A stretch of 64,000 nucleotides of DNA from assembly GCA_963573385.1 (NCBI GenBank), contig CAUYLG010047116.1:95353-159352 (forward strand). Reading direction: 5' to 3'. The translations under genes and the position numbers were made by a program. Source of the stretch: Cacajao melanocephalus. Its lineage: Eukaryota > Chordata > Mammalia > Primates > Pitheciidae. The notes under the pieces are model-generated. The model worked only from the letters and a program-made list of their open reading frames with translations, was not told the DNA's origin and did not search any database. Below are positions 47,963-61,414 of the stretch, in pieces (positions within the stretch are counted from its first letter, which is position 1; every line of letters starts with the position of its first letter).

Positions 47963-48113
47963 ATAGTTTTCCAAGTTCAATATGCGTCATGATCACCTAG
48001 AAGGCCTGGTTAAAAAGCAGATTGCTGACCCCTCTTTCCCAGTTTTTCATTTATGTTTCCTGGCGATGCTCATGTCACCAGTCCAGGGTCCATATTTTGA
48101 GAACACTGGATTG
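47963..48113 (+). mobile_element. MER5-like hAT DNA transposon (non-autonomous)
   Basis: 'gatcacctagaaggcctggt', 'taaaaagcagattgctgac', 'gatgctcatgtcaccagtcc' and 'tattttgagaacactgg' follow MER5A in order. It has no coding capacity. Confidence 0.78.
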
Positions 48114-48647
48114 AGGAAACAGAAATCACTTTTTATATCATGTATATTTTAACTTTGCCAGTACAATTTTCAGAAGAATCTGTTCAGAGTTTAAAAAAGG
48201 AAACTAATATACAAATCCTTTAATTCTGTTTGTTTGAAAATGCAATTCATATAGTTAGGGTACTTAGACTAATCACTTCTGTACACACAGATATAATCTT
48301 TGCTATAATTTTTATACAATGGCTTTTTACATAGTAATCATACAGGATAGTGATTTTTTTTCTCTTAAGTACTCCACACTGCAAGAGGTCATTGAGTATT
48401 TTGTTTGTTTCTAACAGTTTTACACTTTTATTCCTTCTTATTTATATATATGAGTGAATCCATCTTTCATTCATGGCAGTCATGGTGACTACCACTATCA
48501 AAGAATATTATTCAGAACTTGTCTAATAACCTATAAAATTAAGGTTAGAAAATAACCAAATATGTAAGGCAGTTTAAGACATGAAGTGAGTAGAATTATA
48601 CTTTTATTAAAGTTCTTTTCTCTATTCAAACAGTAAGTAGAAATCTA
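48114..48647. other. Unassigned DNA
   Basis: No gene or repeat recognised. Confidence 0.5.
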
Positions 48648-48946
<299 letters not shown>

Positions 48947-49032
48947 CTAAAGAATAACTATTAATAATGCTGATGTTAGATATATCATGACTACAATACA
49001 CTCCAAAGTCCTTATTTCCATAATTTATTTTT

Positions 49033-49110
49033 TCAGAAGATATATATGTATATCAGAAGATATTATATCAGAAAATATATATATCAGAAGATATATTCAG
49101 AAGATATGTA
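49033..49110 (+). repeat. AT-rich minisatellite, unit about 16 bp
   Basis: Five imperfect copies of a 'tatcagaagatata'-like unit. The 'cagaa(g/a)atat' core recurs five times between 49035 and 49106. Confidence 0.88.
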
Positions 49111-50101
49111 TATAAATTTCTATATTTAAATATAAATCAATATACATAATATTAATTTTTTATTGTGAAATAATACATGTAAGATTTACCATCTTAACCT
49201 TTTACGTGTACTGTTCAGTAACATTAAATACATTCATATTGTTGTGCGATCATCACTACTATCCAACCACAGAACTCTTACACTTTGCATTACTGGAACT
49301 CAGTACCCATTAAATAATGATTGCTCATTCTCCTCTTTCTCAGTCGCTGGCAAGCACCATTCTACCTTATGTCTTTATGATTTGTCTACTGTAAGTCTCT
49401 CATATAGGTACAATTATACAGCATTTATCATTTTGTTACTGGCTTATTTCACTTAGCAAACTGTTCTTAAGTTTCATCCATGCTGTAGGACATGTAAAAT
49501 TACCATTTTGTAAGTTTGAATAAGATTATTTTGTGTATATACCACATTTTGCTTACTCATTCATCTGTGGCTTCCACATTTTAGCTATTGCGTATAATGC
49601 TGCTATAAACATAGGTATACAAATATCTCTTTGAGACTTCACTTTTAATTATTTAGGTATATATCCAGAAGTAGAATTGCTGGATCACATTGTAATTATA
49701 TTTTTAACTTTTTGAGGAAACTTCATATTGCTTTTCATAGTGCTGGTTGGTTTTAAATTCTCACTAACAATGTTCAAGTGTTCTAATTTCTCCATATCCT
49801 TGCCAAAATTTTCCTGTTGTTTAAATAGCAGTCATTTTTATGGGTGTGAGGTGGTATTTCATTGTGGTTTTGATTTGCAAGTCCCTAGTGATTAATAATG
49901 TTTAGTGTCTCTTTGCATGTGCTTCTTGGCCATTCATATATATTCTTTGAGAACTGTCTATTCCAGTAATTTCTCCTTGTTTGAATCAGACTTTTTGTTG
50001 TTGAGTTTTAGAATTTGTCTGCATATTAACACCTTGTCAGATATATGATTTTGCATATTTTTTCCCATTCTGTAGGTTGGATTTTACTCTGTTGTTAACG
50101 T

Positions 50102-50422
50102 TCATTGAGGCACAAAAATTTTAATTTTAATAAAGCCCAATTTGTCTATTTTGTCCTTTGTTGCTTTTGCCTTTGGTGTCATATCCAAGATATCATTGTC
50201 AAATCCAGTGTCCTGAAGCTTTTCCCCTGTGTTTTCTTCTAAGAGTTTTAGAGGTTTAGAACTTATGTTTAGGTCACCGATCCATTTTGAGTTAATTTTG
50301 TACAAAGTGTTAGGAAAGGATCCAACTTCGTTCCTTAGCACGTGGATATCTAGTTTCACAACACCATTTGTTGAAAATACTATCCTTTCTTCATTCAATA
50401 GTTTAGGTATCCTTGTCAACAT
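50102..50422 (-). pseudogene. L1 ORF2 remnant, reverse strand
   Basis: 106 codons near the C-terminal part of ORF2, with 'LKLLEENTGEKLQDTGFDND' and 'MTPKAKATKDKIDKLGFIKI', equivalent to the '[20 protein letters not shown]' region seen in the forward L1 at 3.1 kb. It is closed by stops on both sides. Confidence 0.9.
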
Positions 50423-51243
50423 TATTTGATGAAATATGTGAGAGTTTATTTCTGGAAAGTCTTCAATTCCATTGATCTGTATGTCTGTTGTTGTGCTAGT
50501 ACCACACTATTTTGATTACTGTGGCTTTGTGGTGAAGTTTGAAATCTGAAAGTGTGAGTCCTCCAACTTTGCTTTTACTTTTTAAGATTGTTTTGGCCAG
50601 TGGGGTCCCTTGAGAGTTTATATGAAGTTTAGGATAAGTTTTTGTATTTCTACCAAAATATCATTGGGTTTTTGATATCAGGTATATTGAATTTATAGAT
50701 AGGTTTTTGTAGTATTGACATCTTAATAATATTAAGCCTTCCAATACATAAATATGGAATATCTTCCCATCCATTTACTTATATCTTTACTTTCATTCAG
50801 CAATACTTTATAGTTTTAATTGTACAAGTCTTTAATTTCCTTGATTAAGTTAATTCCTTATTACTTCATTCTTTTTGATGCCATTGTAAGTAGAATTGTT
50901 TTCTTAATTTCATTTTTGATTGTCCATTTTTATTATACAGAAATGCAATTAATTTTTATACACTCACGTGTCCTGCTGCTTTGTTTAATTCACTTATTAG
51001 TTCTAACAAGTTGTAGAGTTTTTAGGGTTTTCTACATGTAAGAACATGTCATATGCAAAGAGAAATTTTACTTCTTTTCCCATTTAGATGCATTTTGTTT
51101 CTCTTTCTTGCCTAACTGCTCTGCTCCGGCTAGAATTTCCAGAATGATGTTAAATAAGAGTGGCCAGTGGGCACCCATGCCTTTTTCCTGATTTAGAGAA
51201 AAAGCTTTCTGTCTTTCATTATTGAATATCATGTTCACTGCAG

Positions 51244-51503
51244 GGTTTTTGTTTGTTTGTTTGTTTTTTGAGATGGTGTCTCACTCTGTCACCCAGGCTG
51301 GAGTTCAGCTGTGCTATCTAGACTCACTGCAACCTCCACCTCCCAGGTTGAAGGGATTCTCCCGCCTCAGCCTCCCAAGTAGCAGGGATTGCAGGTGCAC
51401 ACCAACATGCCTGGCTATTTTTCGTATTTTTAGTAGAGGCTGGATTTCACCATGTTGGTCAGGCTGGTCTGGAACTACTGATTTCAGGTGATCCACCTGT
51501 CTC
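51244..51503 (-). mobile_element. Alu SINE, reverse strand, inside the old L1
   Basis: (GTTT)n head, reverse dimer, ending early at 'gtgatccacctgtct', so about 45 bp of the Alu 5' end are missing. It interrupts the L1 between 'ttcactgcag' and 'tcaaaatataac'. Confidence 0.94.
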
Positions 51504-51930
51504 AAAATATAACTTTTTAAATGTTGATGTCATTTTCTTCTATTTCTAGTTTGTTAAGTATTTTTATTATGAAAATATGTTGAAGTTTGACAAATGTATT
51601 TTCTACCTCAATTGCAATTATTGTTTTTTCTTTTATTATATTAATATGGTATATTACATTAATCCATTTTTATATCTGAAACCATTCCTAAATTCCATGA
51701 ATAAATCCCACTTCATGATGTATAATTATTTTAATACACTGATAAATTTGGTTTACTAATATTTTTTGAAGATTTTAGTGTAACATTCAGAAAAGATATT
51801 GATTTAGATTTTTATTTTCTTGTACTGTCTTTGCCAATCTTTGGTATTTGGGTAATGCTGGCCTCAAAGAATAATTTAGAAAATATTTCCTCCTTTAATT
51901 TTTCAAAAAGTTCTAGAATGATTGGTGTTT

Positions 51931-51932
<2 letters not shown>

Positions 51933-51961
<29 letters not shown>
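51933..51961. repeat. Poly-T run (29)
   Basis: 29 T within the reverse L1. It lies where the L1 consensus has a short T-rich segment, so it is probably an expansion and not an insertion tail. Confidence 0.95.
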
Positions 51962-51964
<3 letters not shown>

Positions 51965-52464
51965 TGTGTGATAGAATGTATCTGAAACCATCAGATGGTG
52001 TTTTTGCTCTTTTTTGGGAGATTTTTGATTACTGGTTCAATCTCCTTACTAGTTACAAGTTTATTTAGAGTTTTGATTTTTTTGTTATTTAGTCTTGGTA
52101 GACTTTTGTATTTCTTAGAATTTATCCAGTTAATCTAGGCTAACAAATTTATTGGCATATAATTTTTATAGTACTCTCTTTAATTATAATAGTGGTAGTA
52201 TTGTCCCCACTTTCATCTGTGGTTTTAGTAATTTGAATCTTTGTTTCTTAGTTAGGTTAGCTAAAGGTTTATAATTTTATACTTCTTTTCAAAGAATTAG
52301 CTTTTGGTTTAATTGACGTTCCCTATTTTTTTCTGTTTTCTATTTCATTCTCTATGCTCTAATCTTTATTATTTTATTTCTTCTGTAGTTTTGCATTTAG
52401 TTTGTTCTTTTTCTGGTTCTTGAAGTTGTAAAGATGGGTTGTTCATTTGAGATCTTTCTGCTTT

Positions 52465-53202
52465 TTAAATTTTTTAATATTTTTAACTGTTATTTTAGGT
52501 TTAGGAGTACATGTGCATGTTTGTTTTATAGGTAAACTTGAGTCATGGGGGTTTGTTGTACATATTATTTCATCATCCAAGTGTTGAGCCTAGTGCCCAT
52601 TAGTTATTTATCCTGATTCTCTCCTACTCCTCACTCTCTGCCCATCAATAGGCCCAAGTAAGTGTTGTTCCTCTCTATGTAACCACGTTTGCCTCATTTA
52701 GCTCCCACTTATAGGTGAAAACGTGTGGTATTTGGTTTTCTACTCCTGCATTAGTTTGCTAAGGATAATGACCCCCAGCTTTATCCATGCTCCTATAAAG
52801 AACACAATCTTTTCCTTTTTTATGGTTTCATGGTATTCCTTGATTTGTATGTGAATTTTCTTTATCCATTCATCCACTGATAGGCAATTAGATTTATTCT
52901 ATGTCATTGCTCTTGTGAATAGCGCTGCAATGAACATACATATGCATGTGTCTCTATGATAGAATGATTTATGTTTTGGGGGGTATATATCAGTAATGAA
53001 ATTGCTGGAATGAATGACAGTTCTGCTTTTATGTTTCTGAGGAATTGCCACACTGTTTTCCACAATGGTTGAACTAATTTACATACCCACCAACAGTTGA
53101 AGTTTTTTTCCTATGCTTTTCGGCCACAAGTTTGTCTTTTTCTGAAAGTATCTGATCATGTATTTTGCCCACTTTTTAATGGGGTTGTTTATTTATATCT
53201 CT
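52465..53202 (-). mobile_element. Younger L1 3' end nested in the old L1, reverse strand
   Basis: The old L1 stops at 'gatctttctgctttttaaa' and resumes at 'ctaaatttccctgttagaac'. Between them is a second L1 3' UTR ('ggtttaggagtacatgtgca', 'agtgcccattagttatttat') and ORF2 end ('cacaatggttgaactaattt'), in the same reverse orientation. It is less diverged than its host. Confidence 0.9.
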
Positions 53203-53759
53203 AAATTTCCCTGTTAGAACTGTTTTTGCCAAACACCATAAGTTTTGGTATGTTGAGTTTTCATTTTTATTTGTCTCAAAGTATTTTCTAAATCCCCTTG
53301 TGGTTTTTTCTTTTAACTACTGGTTGTTTAAGAATGTGTACTTAACTTAAACAAATTTGTGTATTTTTCAGTTTTTCTTCTATTACTGGTTTATAAGTTC
53401 ATCCAGTTATATAGTCAGAGCAGATACTTTGTACCATATCTATTTTTTAAGACTATTGAGACTTAATTTGTGGCTCATATCATAATATGATCTATCCTGG
53501 AATATGTGCCATGTGCACTTGAGAAGAATGTGTATTCCATTATTGTTAGGCAAAGTGTTCTGTATGTTTGTTGGATCTCGTTGGTTTATTGCATTATTAA
53601 ATCCTTTTTTTCTTTACTAGTCACCTTGGTGTATCATAACTGAAAGTGAGATTTTGAAGTCTCCAAGTATTGTTGTAGAACTTCCTATTTCTTCTTTCAA
53701 TGCTGTCCATTTTTGTTTTATATATTTTGGTCTGTTATTAAGTGTGTACATGTTTATAA

Positions 53760-54088
<329 letters not shown>

Positions 54089-56507
54089 AAACTCTTTTAA
54101 TATGCAGTATTCTCTAGCTCATGTAAGCTGTTTAATTTAAACTCTATTTTGTCTGATAGAAATAGAGGTACCTATATTCTTTTGGTTACTATTGATACGA
54201 AATATTCTTTTCCACCCTTTCACTTTCAATCTACATGAGTCTTTAGATCTAAAATATCTTGTAGATGGCAAATAGATGAATCATGGTTGTTTTTTAATTC
54301 ATTCTGAAATTTTTGTCTTTTGATTGGAAAGGTCAATCTATGCTTAAAGTAATGGGCGATAAGAAGGGACACTGTCACTGTTGTTTGTTTTACATGTTTT
54401 ATACCTTTTGTAGTCTTTTATTTTCTGCATTAATACCCTCTTTTGTGGTGTTGGTTTGTAGTAAAAGATTTAAATTACTTTCTTATTTTCTTTTATGTAT
54501 ATTGCTTAGCTATTTCTTGGTGGTTGCCATGGGAGTACTTTTAACACCATAAGGTTAGAACACTCTAATTTAAATTTATGTTAGTTTAACTTAAATAGCA
54601 TATAAAATCTTTGCTTCTTTATACCTTTATCCCCAGCCCTTTCAGTTGTTGTTGTGAAACATCACATCTTAACACACTGTGTATCTGTAAACCTAAACTA
54701 ATACATTTTGATGTTATTAGCTTCTTGTATTCCGTAGAAAACAAAAGTTAAGTTACAGAGCATTGTTATAATAATACTAGTTTTCATAATTGCCTATGTA
54801 TGTACTTGTATTGAAATATTATTTAGTTATTTCAGCTTCAAGTTACTGTCTAATGTCCTTTCATTTTATCTACAAGTCTCTCTTTAGCATTTTGCAGAAC
54901 AGGTCTACTGGGAATAAACTCCCTCAGCTTTTGTTTGTTCATCTAGGAATATCTTAATTTCATCCTCATTTTTGATTGACAGTTTGCCAGGTACAGGATG
55001 ATTCTCAAAATTGCCTTAACTTTCTCTAATAAACTTTTTACTTCAGTAATTGTACTTTTTAGCTCTATATTTTCTTTTTTGTTGATTTTTAGGTGTTTTA
55101 TCTCTTTATATTATTTTGTTCAGACTTTTTTTTAACTTTCTCCATGTTCTTCTTGAATTATTTAAACATCTTCAAGAGGTTTGCTCAAAAAACTTTGTCT
55201 GATAGATTCTCCATCAGGTGTTTTGCAGGAGCAGTCCTGTTTGTGTATTGTATTTTCCCTAGGATGAAACATACATTTCTTTTTCTTGGTATGATCTATG
55301 ATTTGTTTTGTTGTTATTGAAAACAACATTTGATTTTAATAACATGGTGACTCTGGAAATCAGAGACTTTCCTTTCTCTATGGTTTACTATTTTTGTTTG
55401 TATCACTATAGGCTGCCTCTGTATTGAGGATCAGCTTGAATTATAACCTTAAACTCTTTTCAGGTCTTTTATGAGGCAGCTTCTTTCCCTGGGCATGCAC
55501 AGTGACTATTTCCTTCCATGTATGTGTTTGTTTTGGAAAGTCTTGGTCCTGAATGTTTGGTGACTAAATGAGAAAAAAAATACATGAAAGTTTACAAAAG
55601 GCCCTGGCCTATGAAATCTCCTGAAAAATCACTTTATTTGGAGGGGTAGGTTCTCACAACAATGGCGGAAGGTACAAAAACATCAGTCACTTGCTTTTGT
55701 GTCTGCATCTTAATGAACAGAAGTATCAATCAAAGATCAGAACATAGGTCCCTTGTATTTGGAAGACAGAGTCCTTTTTCTAATCTGGACTCTCACAGAG
55801 TTTGTATAAGCCACAGCTGCAATGTGCACAGCTGCTTGTCATTGGGTGCAAGAGGATTGATAGTTGATACTGTAGTAAGAGTGAAATTGACTGAAATTAA
55901 ACTGCAATTTACCTTTCAAGTCTCCCCTTAGATGTTACAAGCCTTAAATGGCCTCCAGAGTTCCAAAATAGTTATACCAGATTATTCTCCCAGTGTAATT
56001 GTTATCTAGGTGTGAAGAAAGATTCCTGATACTTCCTACTTTGCCATTTTTCTTGACCAAAACTCTAAAATGGCTTCACTTCACATTCATAACAACTTCC
56101 AGATATCTTATCATGGTCCTATATAAGTCTGTTGGTGTCATCACTTGCAAGCTTTCTACTTCCTAATCTGAATTTTGCTGTAGTCGCAGTTTTCATTTTG
56201 CTTTCATGAAGGTGCCAAATTAATTTTTATCTCAGGTTCTTTGTACTTACTGTTTCTCTTTTAATAATAAACTTTATTAAGACTTTCATCTGGCTTGTAT
56301 AAACTTCAGGAAGTTCCTGAGATTACATCAGGTTTTTGGAATTCACTACGCATGGATGCATTGAGTTTTACTGAAAGGAAACAGGGCAGATTTCAGGATA
56401 ACTAAAGGTGGAATTTTCATTTGTCCACATAGTGGTGTTGTGTGGACAGTGTTCTCTTCTTCCTAAAACAGTGCTTGATGATATGCATAAAATGTTGTCA
56501 ACGTAAG

Positions 56508-56590
56508 AATGCTATCCTAACACCATTTATTAAACAGGGAATCCTTTCGCCGCTGATTGTTTTTGTCAGTTACGTTTGTGTGTAGATAGG
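56508..56590 (-). mobile_element. L1 ORF2 scrap, reverse strand
   Basis: 'ctaacaccatttattaaaca' and 'gggaatcctttcgccgctga' match the reverse of the L1 ORF2 segment that encodes 'SLFNKWR' ('attccctgtttaataaatgg', also seen at 22411-22430). About 80 bp only. Confidence 0.85.
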
Positions 56591-56599
56591 AGAATTCAT

Positions 56600-57010
56600 T
56601 ATGTAGTAAAGAGATGAAACATTGGAGAGAGGGAAATCCTTGAGAAGGTAAAAGGGAATGGAACTCAGAGCACAAATATTGGGGTTGACTTCAGCTAAAA
56701 GCACAGAGTTCATGCATTGTAACAAGAGTGAAGACAGTGCATATGGGTAGACTGGTAGATGGGAACACATGGATGTTCTGTTATCAGCTGTGAATATAAG
56801 ATGAGGAGTTGTTGTAGTTTGAAGTGGGAGGAAAAGGTGTGAAATTCTTGTCTTGAGAGGGAGATTGAATGAATTAGATATATGTAATAGAATGAGAAGG
56901 TACCACAAAGGGGCTCAGGGAGGTTAGTAGCTGTGCATAGCAAGTGACAGCAGTTAGCCTGGCTGTGTGTTTTCTCTAGCTGGGCTGGAGGTTCAGAGAA
57001 GAAAGGGTGC
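56600..57010 (-). mobile_element. L2-type LINE fragment, antisense
   Basis: 'gatgaggagttgttgtagtt', 'gggaggaaaaggtgtgaaat', and 'gcagttagcctggctgtgtg' plus 'ttttctctagc' follow, on the + strand, a part of the same LINE consensus that lies beyond the segment present at 25.2-26.5 kb. Overlapping minus frames 56570-56908 and 56710-57057 (112-115 codons) run in the LINE sense direction but are not clearly the ancestral frame. Confidence 0.55.
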
Positions 57011-57939
57011 CCCATCATCTCTCTTCTTTTCCTTATTTTTTTTCTTGCCTCACACAAAGCTCTTGAAGCTCTTGGCTGTTTGCTCCAAGCTTTGAGTTCA
57101 ATCCTGGATGAGAACTAGGGGTTGAAGACAGACAGCACTTTCTTTGGAATGTCTGCTCTTCCTGCCAGTCAGCATTCATCTGGCAGGCTGGCCTTTGACT
57201 GCACTGGTATTTTAAGCATTCAAATGTGTTCTAAGCCAGTCTGGCAGCCATTCTATGTAAGTCAAGCCACTGCTCTTTATACCAGAGGGAACTTAGAGAT
57301 GCTGGAAATCCTCAGTCAGCAGAGCCTGGTTTGAACTACAGTGAAATCCATTTGCCCAGGGACACTAATAGACACAATTCAGAGGTAAACAGATTTGGAG
57401 CTTTCATTTAAGTAAAAAAGAATGTCAAGGAAGGAAACATCTAGGATAGGAGTAAAGTTTGGCTATGACAAATGAAATAGGCTTTAGATAAAATGGTCTC
57501 CCCCACCACCCAAAAAGAAAGCATATAGTGTAGTGAGATAGGGGATCCACCTATACCCTGTCACCTAGATATGTACTGATGTCCTCATCTCTGTGAGCCA
57601 GGAATCATAATAGGAATTACATTATAGAGTAGTTTTATATTAATACTTGGAATATTATTTGACAGAGTGAAGCTCAATACATACTAGAAAACATAATAGT
57701 ACTGATAAATAATTGTTATTATTTTATTATTATTTTGCCTTGGCTAGTACCGAGCTGCTGCTTGTTTCTGTGTCTTTTCTTAGACTGTGAAGAAAATCTT
57801 ACTTAAATAACAAAAATTAATAGACTGATTAATGTGATTCCTGTACAAGGATGGCATCCACATCTATCAAGCACATCACAAATGTGATGTGGAGGTAATT
57901 TCAGGTAGTAAGAAGGTTCATGGTTTTGAGCCAAAGACC
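57011..57939. other. Unassigned DNA, no gene seen
   Basis: Frame 57122-57334 (70 codons) lacks a known domain. 57640-57735 has a faint MIR-like feel, too weak to call. Confidence 0.5.
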
Positions 57940-58130
57940 CCCTCAGCCAGCCCAGGCATTTAGCCAAGCTATTTAACCTTCAAGAACCTTACTTCTTTGA
58001 TGTGCTAAATGGAGAAAATAATATTAATTTTTGACATTTTTATCAGAGTTAAATAAATCAATATATAGAATGTACCTTGAACAATGTCAGGTATATAGTA
58101 TGCATTAAACGATGGTAGCTATGATTATTA
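57940..58130 (-). mobile_element. MIR SINE, reverse strand
   Basis: 'gccaagctatttaaccttca', 'gtgctaaatggagaaaataa', 'cagagttaaataaatcaata' and 'gtcaggtatatagtatgcat' follow MIR reversed. Confidence 0.8.
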
Positions 58131-58164
58131 ATAATTCTGGTGAATCCTCAGTGGAAAAAATCCT

Positions 58165-58465
58165 TCCTGTTCTTCTCCAGCTACAGAAATCCTCTTCACC
58201 CCTCCCAGGACCAGCCTCTGAAAGGATCCTGTCCAGATTCTCCCAGTTTCTTCCTCTCGGCTTCTGTTAACACATTGCTCATGCTTCTATCGCAATCATT
58301 TTCCCCCTCAGTTAATTTTGAAAGTCTTTTTCCTTGTATGTCTGTCTCTTGAGCTAGATTTAATATTTTGCTTTTTAAGAAATACATCTATAGACTTCTT
58401 ACAACTCAGCAGAGAGGCTAGGATGTAGTAACCATCCAACAAATGTTTATAGAATTAATCGAGAG
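58165..58465 (+). mobile_element. Possible L2 LINE 3' end, old
   Basis: Pyrimidine-rich stretch, 'gtatgtctgtctcttgagct' and a final 'gtaaccatccaacaaatgtt' are in L2 3' UTR order. Weak and diverged. Confidence 0.35.
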
Positions 58466-58559
58466 TTCTCTCTAATCTCCAACCGGGGAAACTGACCTAC
58501 ATTTAGAAGAAACTCCTTCCCCCTCTTTCCTCAGATTTTCCCTTTCAGAATTTTGGGAA

Positions 58560-58640
58560 CAATATAGAGTAGTGATGGAACATATGGTCTCTGAAGTCAG
58601 TAGACCTCTTCTGAAATTCCATTTCAGCAATTGGCATAGC
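58560..58640 (-). mobile_element. MIR fragment, reverse strand
   Basis: 'ggtctctgaagtcagtagac' and 'ttctgaaattccatttcagc' resemble the reverse of the MIR 3' end. Confidence 0.5.
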
Positions 58641-59144
58641 GTTGCAAGGAAGGAGGGCATATACAAAATGCAGCCAGAGCATAGTAGTAGACCAGCGTTT
58701 ACTAGTCTCACTTGATCTTGGAGCACAAGGATGGCATACCTGGCTCCAATCAAGAAAAGATCATTGTCCAGGCATGACAGAAAGGAAACAAACTGTTCCT
58801 AGGTTGTCTCAGCTACTTCCTGCACCAGCTGATCAAAGTAATTAGAGCAGGTAAGAGTTTAGTAAAGACAGACAAAAAAATGGATCCTACTTCCTTGCCA
58901 GGGATAGGATAGCATGTTACGAAAATATCACTTAAAACTCTGAGGACAGGCATTAGTCATAAGATCTCCAGTTACTGAAAGCATCTCAGACTTGATGTAG
59001 GAAACTGGCCGTGAAATGGAAGGTCGGCCAGAGGAGGACCTCTTTGTCACTTAAGCTGCTGCTGGGCTCTTCTCTGCGACCAGCTGGGCTCATTTTATCA
59101 GGATCCAAGAAGAAAGGAACAGAAGCTATGACACACGTGTCCAT
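58641..59144. other. Unassigned DNA
   Basis: No gene or repeat recognised. Frames 58642-58845 and 59011-59223 have no domain. Confidence 0.5.
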
Positions 59145-59300
59145 GCAGTGTAATGGAAAGAAAAGAAGATTCAAATCCTGGGTTTATCACTTATTAGCTA
59201 TGAGGCGTTTTCAAGTTACTTAATCTCTGTGAATATCATTTTCCCAAAGATGAGTGAATTAGAGATGATGTAATACATGTACTGTGTACTTGCTAACTGG
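59145..59300 (-). mobile_element. MIR SINE, reverse strand
   Basis: 'gattcaaatcctgggtttat', 'cacttattagctatgag', 'aagttacttaatctctgtga' are classic reverse MIR blocks. Confidence 0.85.
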
Positions 59301-59784
59301 TAACTTCGTCATTACCGTGCACCTGATTCTTTCAAATTAGAGATGCATAATCAAATCTAACTAAGCATTAACAAAATCAATTTCAGTTGAAAGATTCTGG
59401 TTATTACTAGTTTGGAATATGGGCCTCCTGAGACTCTCTGTGCCTGGAGCAAAATCTTATGAGTCAGTAAAGTTGGTTTCTTTCTATTCTGGATCTACTT
59501 GCTATACCTCAAATCTCAGCTTAGAATTTTCTTGAGATTGTTTTTAGGGGCATGAGCTGAGGCATGGGAAGACAGTAATACTCACTTGCTCCTACTGTAG
59601 AGAAAATTGCTCAAGGGCACATGTCCCACTGACGGTGGATTAGTGATGTCATCTTCCTTCATGAAGGACAATGCTATTAATATTGCAGTGACTCACACTG
59701 TGACTCTCCAGGCATTTGATGGAGGGTAGAAATAAATGTAAAAGAATGTGGAGTATGGTAGAGAAGGACTAAGACCTAGATAGA
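59301..59784. other. Unassigned DNA
   Basis: No gene or repeat recognised. Confidence 0.5.
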
Positions 59785-60070
59785 TTTTTTTTTGAGATGG
59801 AGTCTCACTCTGTCACCAGGCTGGAGTGCAGTGGCGCGATCTCGGCTCACTGCAACTCTGCCTCCTGGGTTCAAGTGATTCTACTGCCTCAGCCTCCCGA
59901 GCCTCTGGGACTACAGGTGCACGTCACCATGCCCAGCTAATTTTTGTATTTTCAGTAGAGACAGGGTTTCACCATGTTGGCCACGATGGTCTCAATATTT
60001 TTCCCTCGTGATCTGCCAGCTTCAGCTTCCCAAAGTGCTGGGATTACAAGTGTGAGTCACCGTGCCTGGC
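59785..60070 (-). mobile_element. Alu SINE, reverse strand
   Basis: Short T head, complete reverse dimer with retained CpGs ('cagtggcgcgatctcgg'). Exact 10-bp target duplication 'cctagataga' (59775-59784 and 60070-60079, sharing the last Alu base). Confidence 0.97.
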
Positions 60071-61414
60071 CTAGATAGAATATTTTAAATGGGCAGTAGC
60101 ACCTTTAGCTTTGAGAGATGAGAAACATGGAGGTCACTGGTGGGCTTACCTAAGGATAGGAGAGAGAGGGAAATTAGAGAGGGAGTTAGAAAAGACACAA
60201 AAAGAAAAGGAAGGAATTAGATCAATAAAGAAGGAGAGACACATTAACAGAGAAAGAAAAAAAGTGACTTGAGGAAGAGGCAAAAAAAGAGTGATATGCT
60301 TTAGAATTGAAACTCAAGCTGTGGGGATGACCAATGAAAGACAATTAAATTTGTAAAATATATTCAGAGGTCAAACGGGTCCCAGAAAGAAGGTATTTAG
60401 GAACATCTAACTCAGTGGTGAGATGTTTTGGTGAATTTGATGAAATTCACGGACAAAAAAATGCATGTAAATTACAACTTCTTTGTACAATTTTATGGAG
60501 TTTATAGATTTCCTAAAGCCAATCTGTGGATCCCCTCTCAGGAGATCTTGTTTTATGTGTTTACATACATCGTTCTGAGACAGCGATAAATGTAGTTTCC
60601 TCAAGCAGATCTGAAAGTCAAAAGAAAGAGCTTACTAATATTGGTCTTCTCCACAGCATGAATTCATTTTTCAAATCTAGCTTTGATCATATTTAAATAT
60701 TTAGTCAGTTTAGGCATATTTTTTTAATTTCAGTTTTTTTTTAAAAGTTACTATTAGTAAATGATCCAAGGATTCTGGGCCAAACAAAAGAAGATCATGA
60801 CCTCGAAGAACAAAATTTACTTTCTAAGTGTTAGACTTTTTCAGGCCAAAAGGCAGAGGTCCATTGGAGTCTCCTCAAGTGACAAAGTTTGTTTTATGTA
60901 TACACAATAAATTGAGGAGAATAGAAGTTTCATTGTATGGTGTCATGAAGGAAAGGAAAGACAGTTGTTTAGGAACTGGGTCATCCGGATTAGCATAGGT
61001 TGAACACCCTGATTTTCTAGTCCCCCCAGCAGCAGGAGTCTGTTACTTTCCCTCTCGGGCTTCCCCGTGGTGGTGCCTTTGATATTGCCTGTCATTCCCC
61101 CTGCTGCCACCTTCTTTCTCTTCAACAGATTCTGCCTACTCAGCCTTTTGCTTTGCTGTTTTCTCCCTCTAAGTTTTTTGTTTTCTCTTTCCCATTTTTA
61201 AGTGCTGACCCCCTGAATGTATTCCAGATTGCCCATGAAAGCCGCTGATGGCTCCTTATTCACCATCACTTGTGATGGAGCCTTCCATGGTCATTCCACA
61301 GCAGCAGCTCCTGAGGCCTGTGTCCACCCTCGGCCAGTCTCTGTGACCAGTGTCACCATCATGTAGTCAGAGTCCTTCACAGCATCACAGTTTCTTCTCC
61401 AGTGTAATAGCTGT
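60071..61414. other. Unassigned DNA; purine-rich stretch then a G+C-richer stretch
   Basis: 60150-60295 is strongly purine-rich on the + strand ('gagagagggaaattagagag'). 60950-61400 is richer in G+C than most of the window, has no repeat I recognise, and includes a short hairpin (61263-61269 with 61272-61278). No convincing exon: the minus frame 60943-61125 and shorter frames have no known domain. Confidence 0.45.

Noticed and set aside
56570..57057. Two overlapping antisense frames of 112 and 115 codons
   Set aside because: They lie in an L2-type LINE remnant and neither reads as a recognisable conserved protein.
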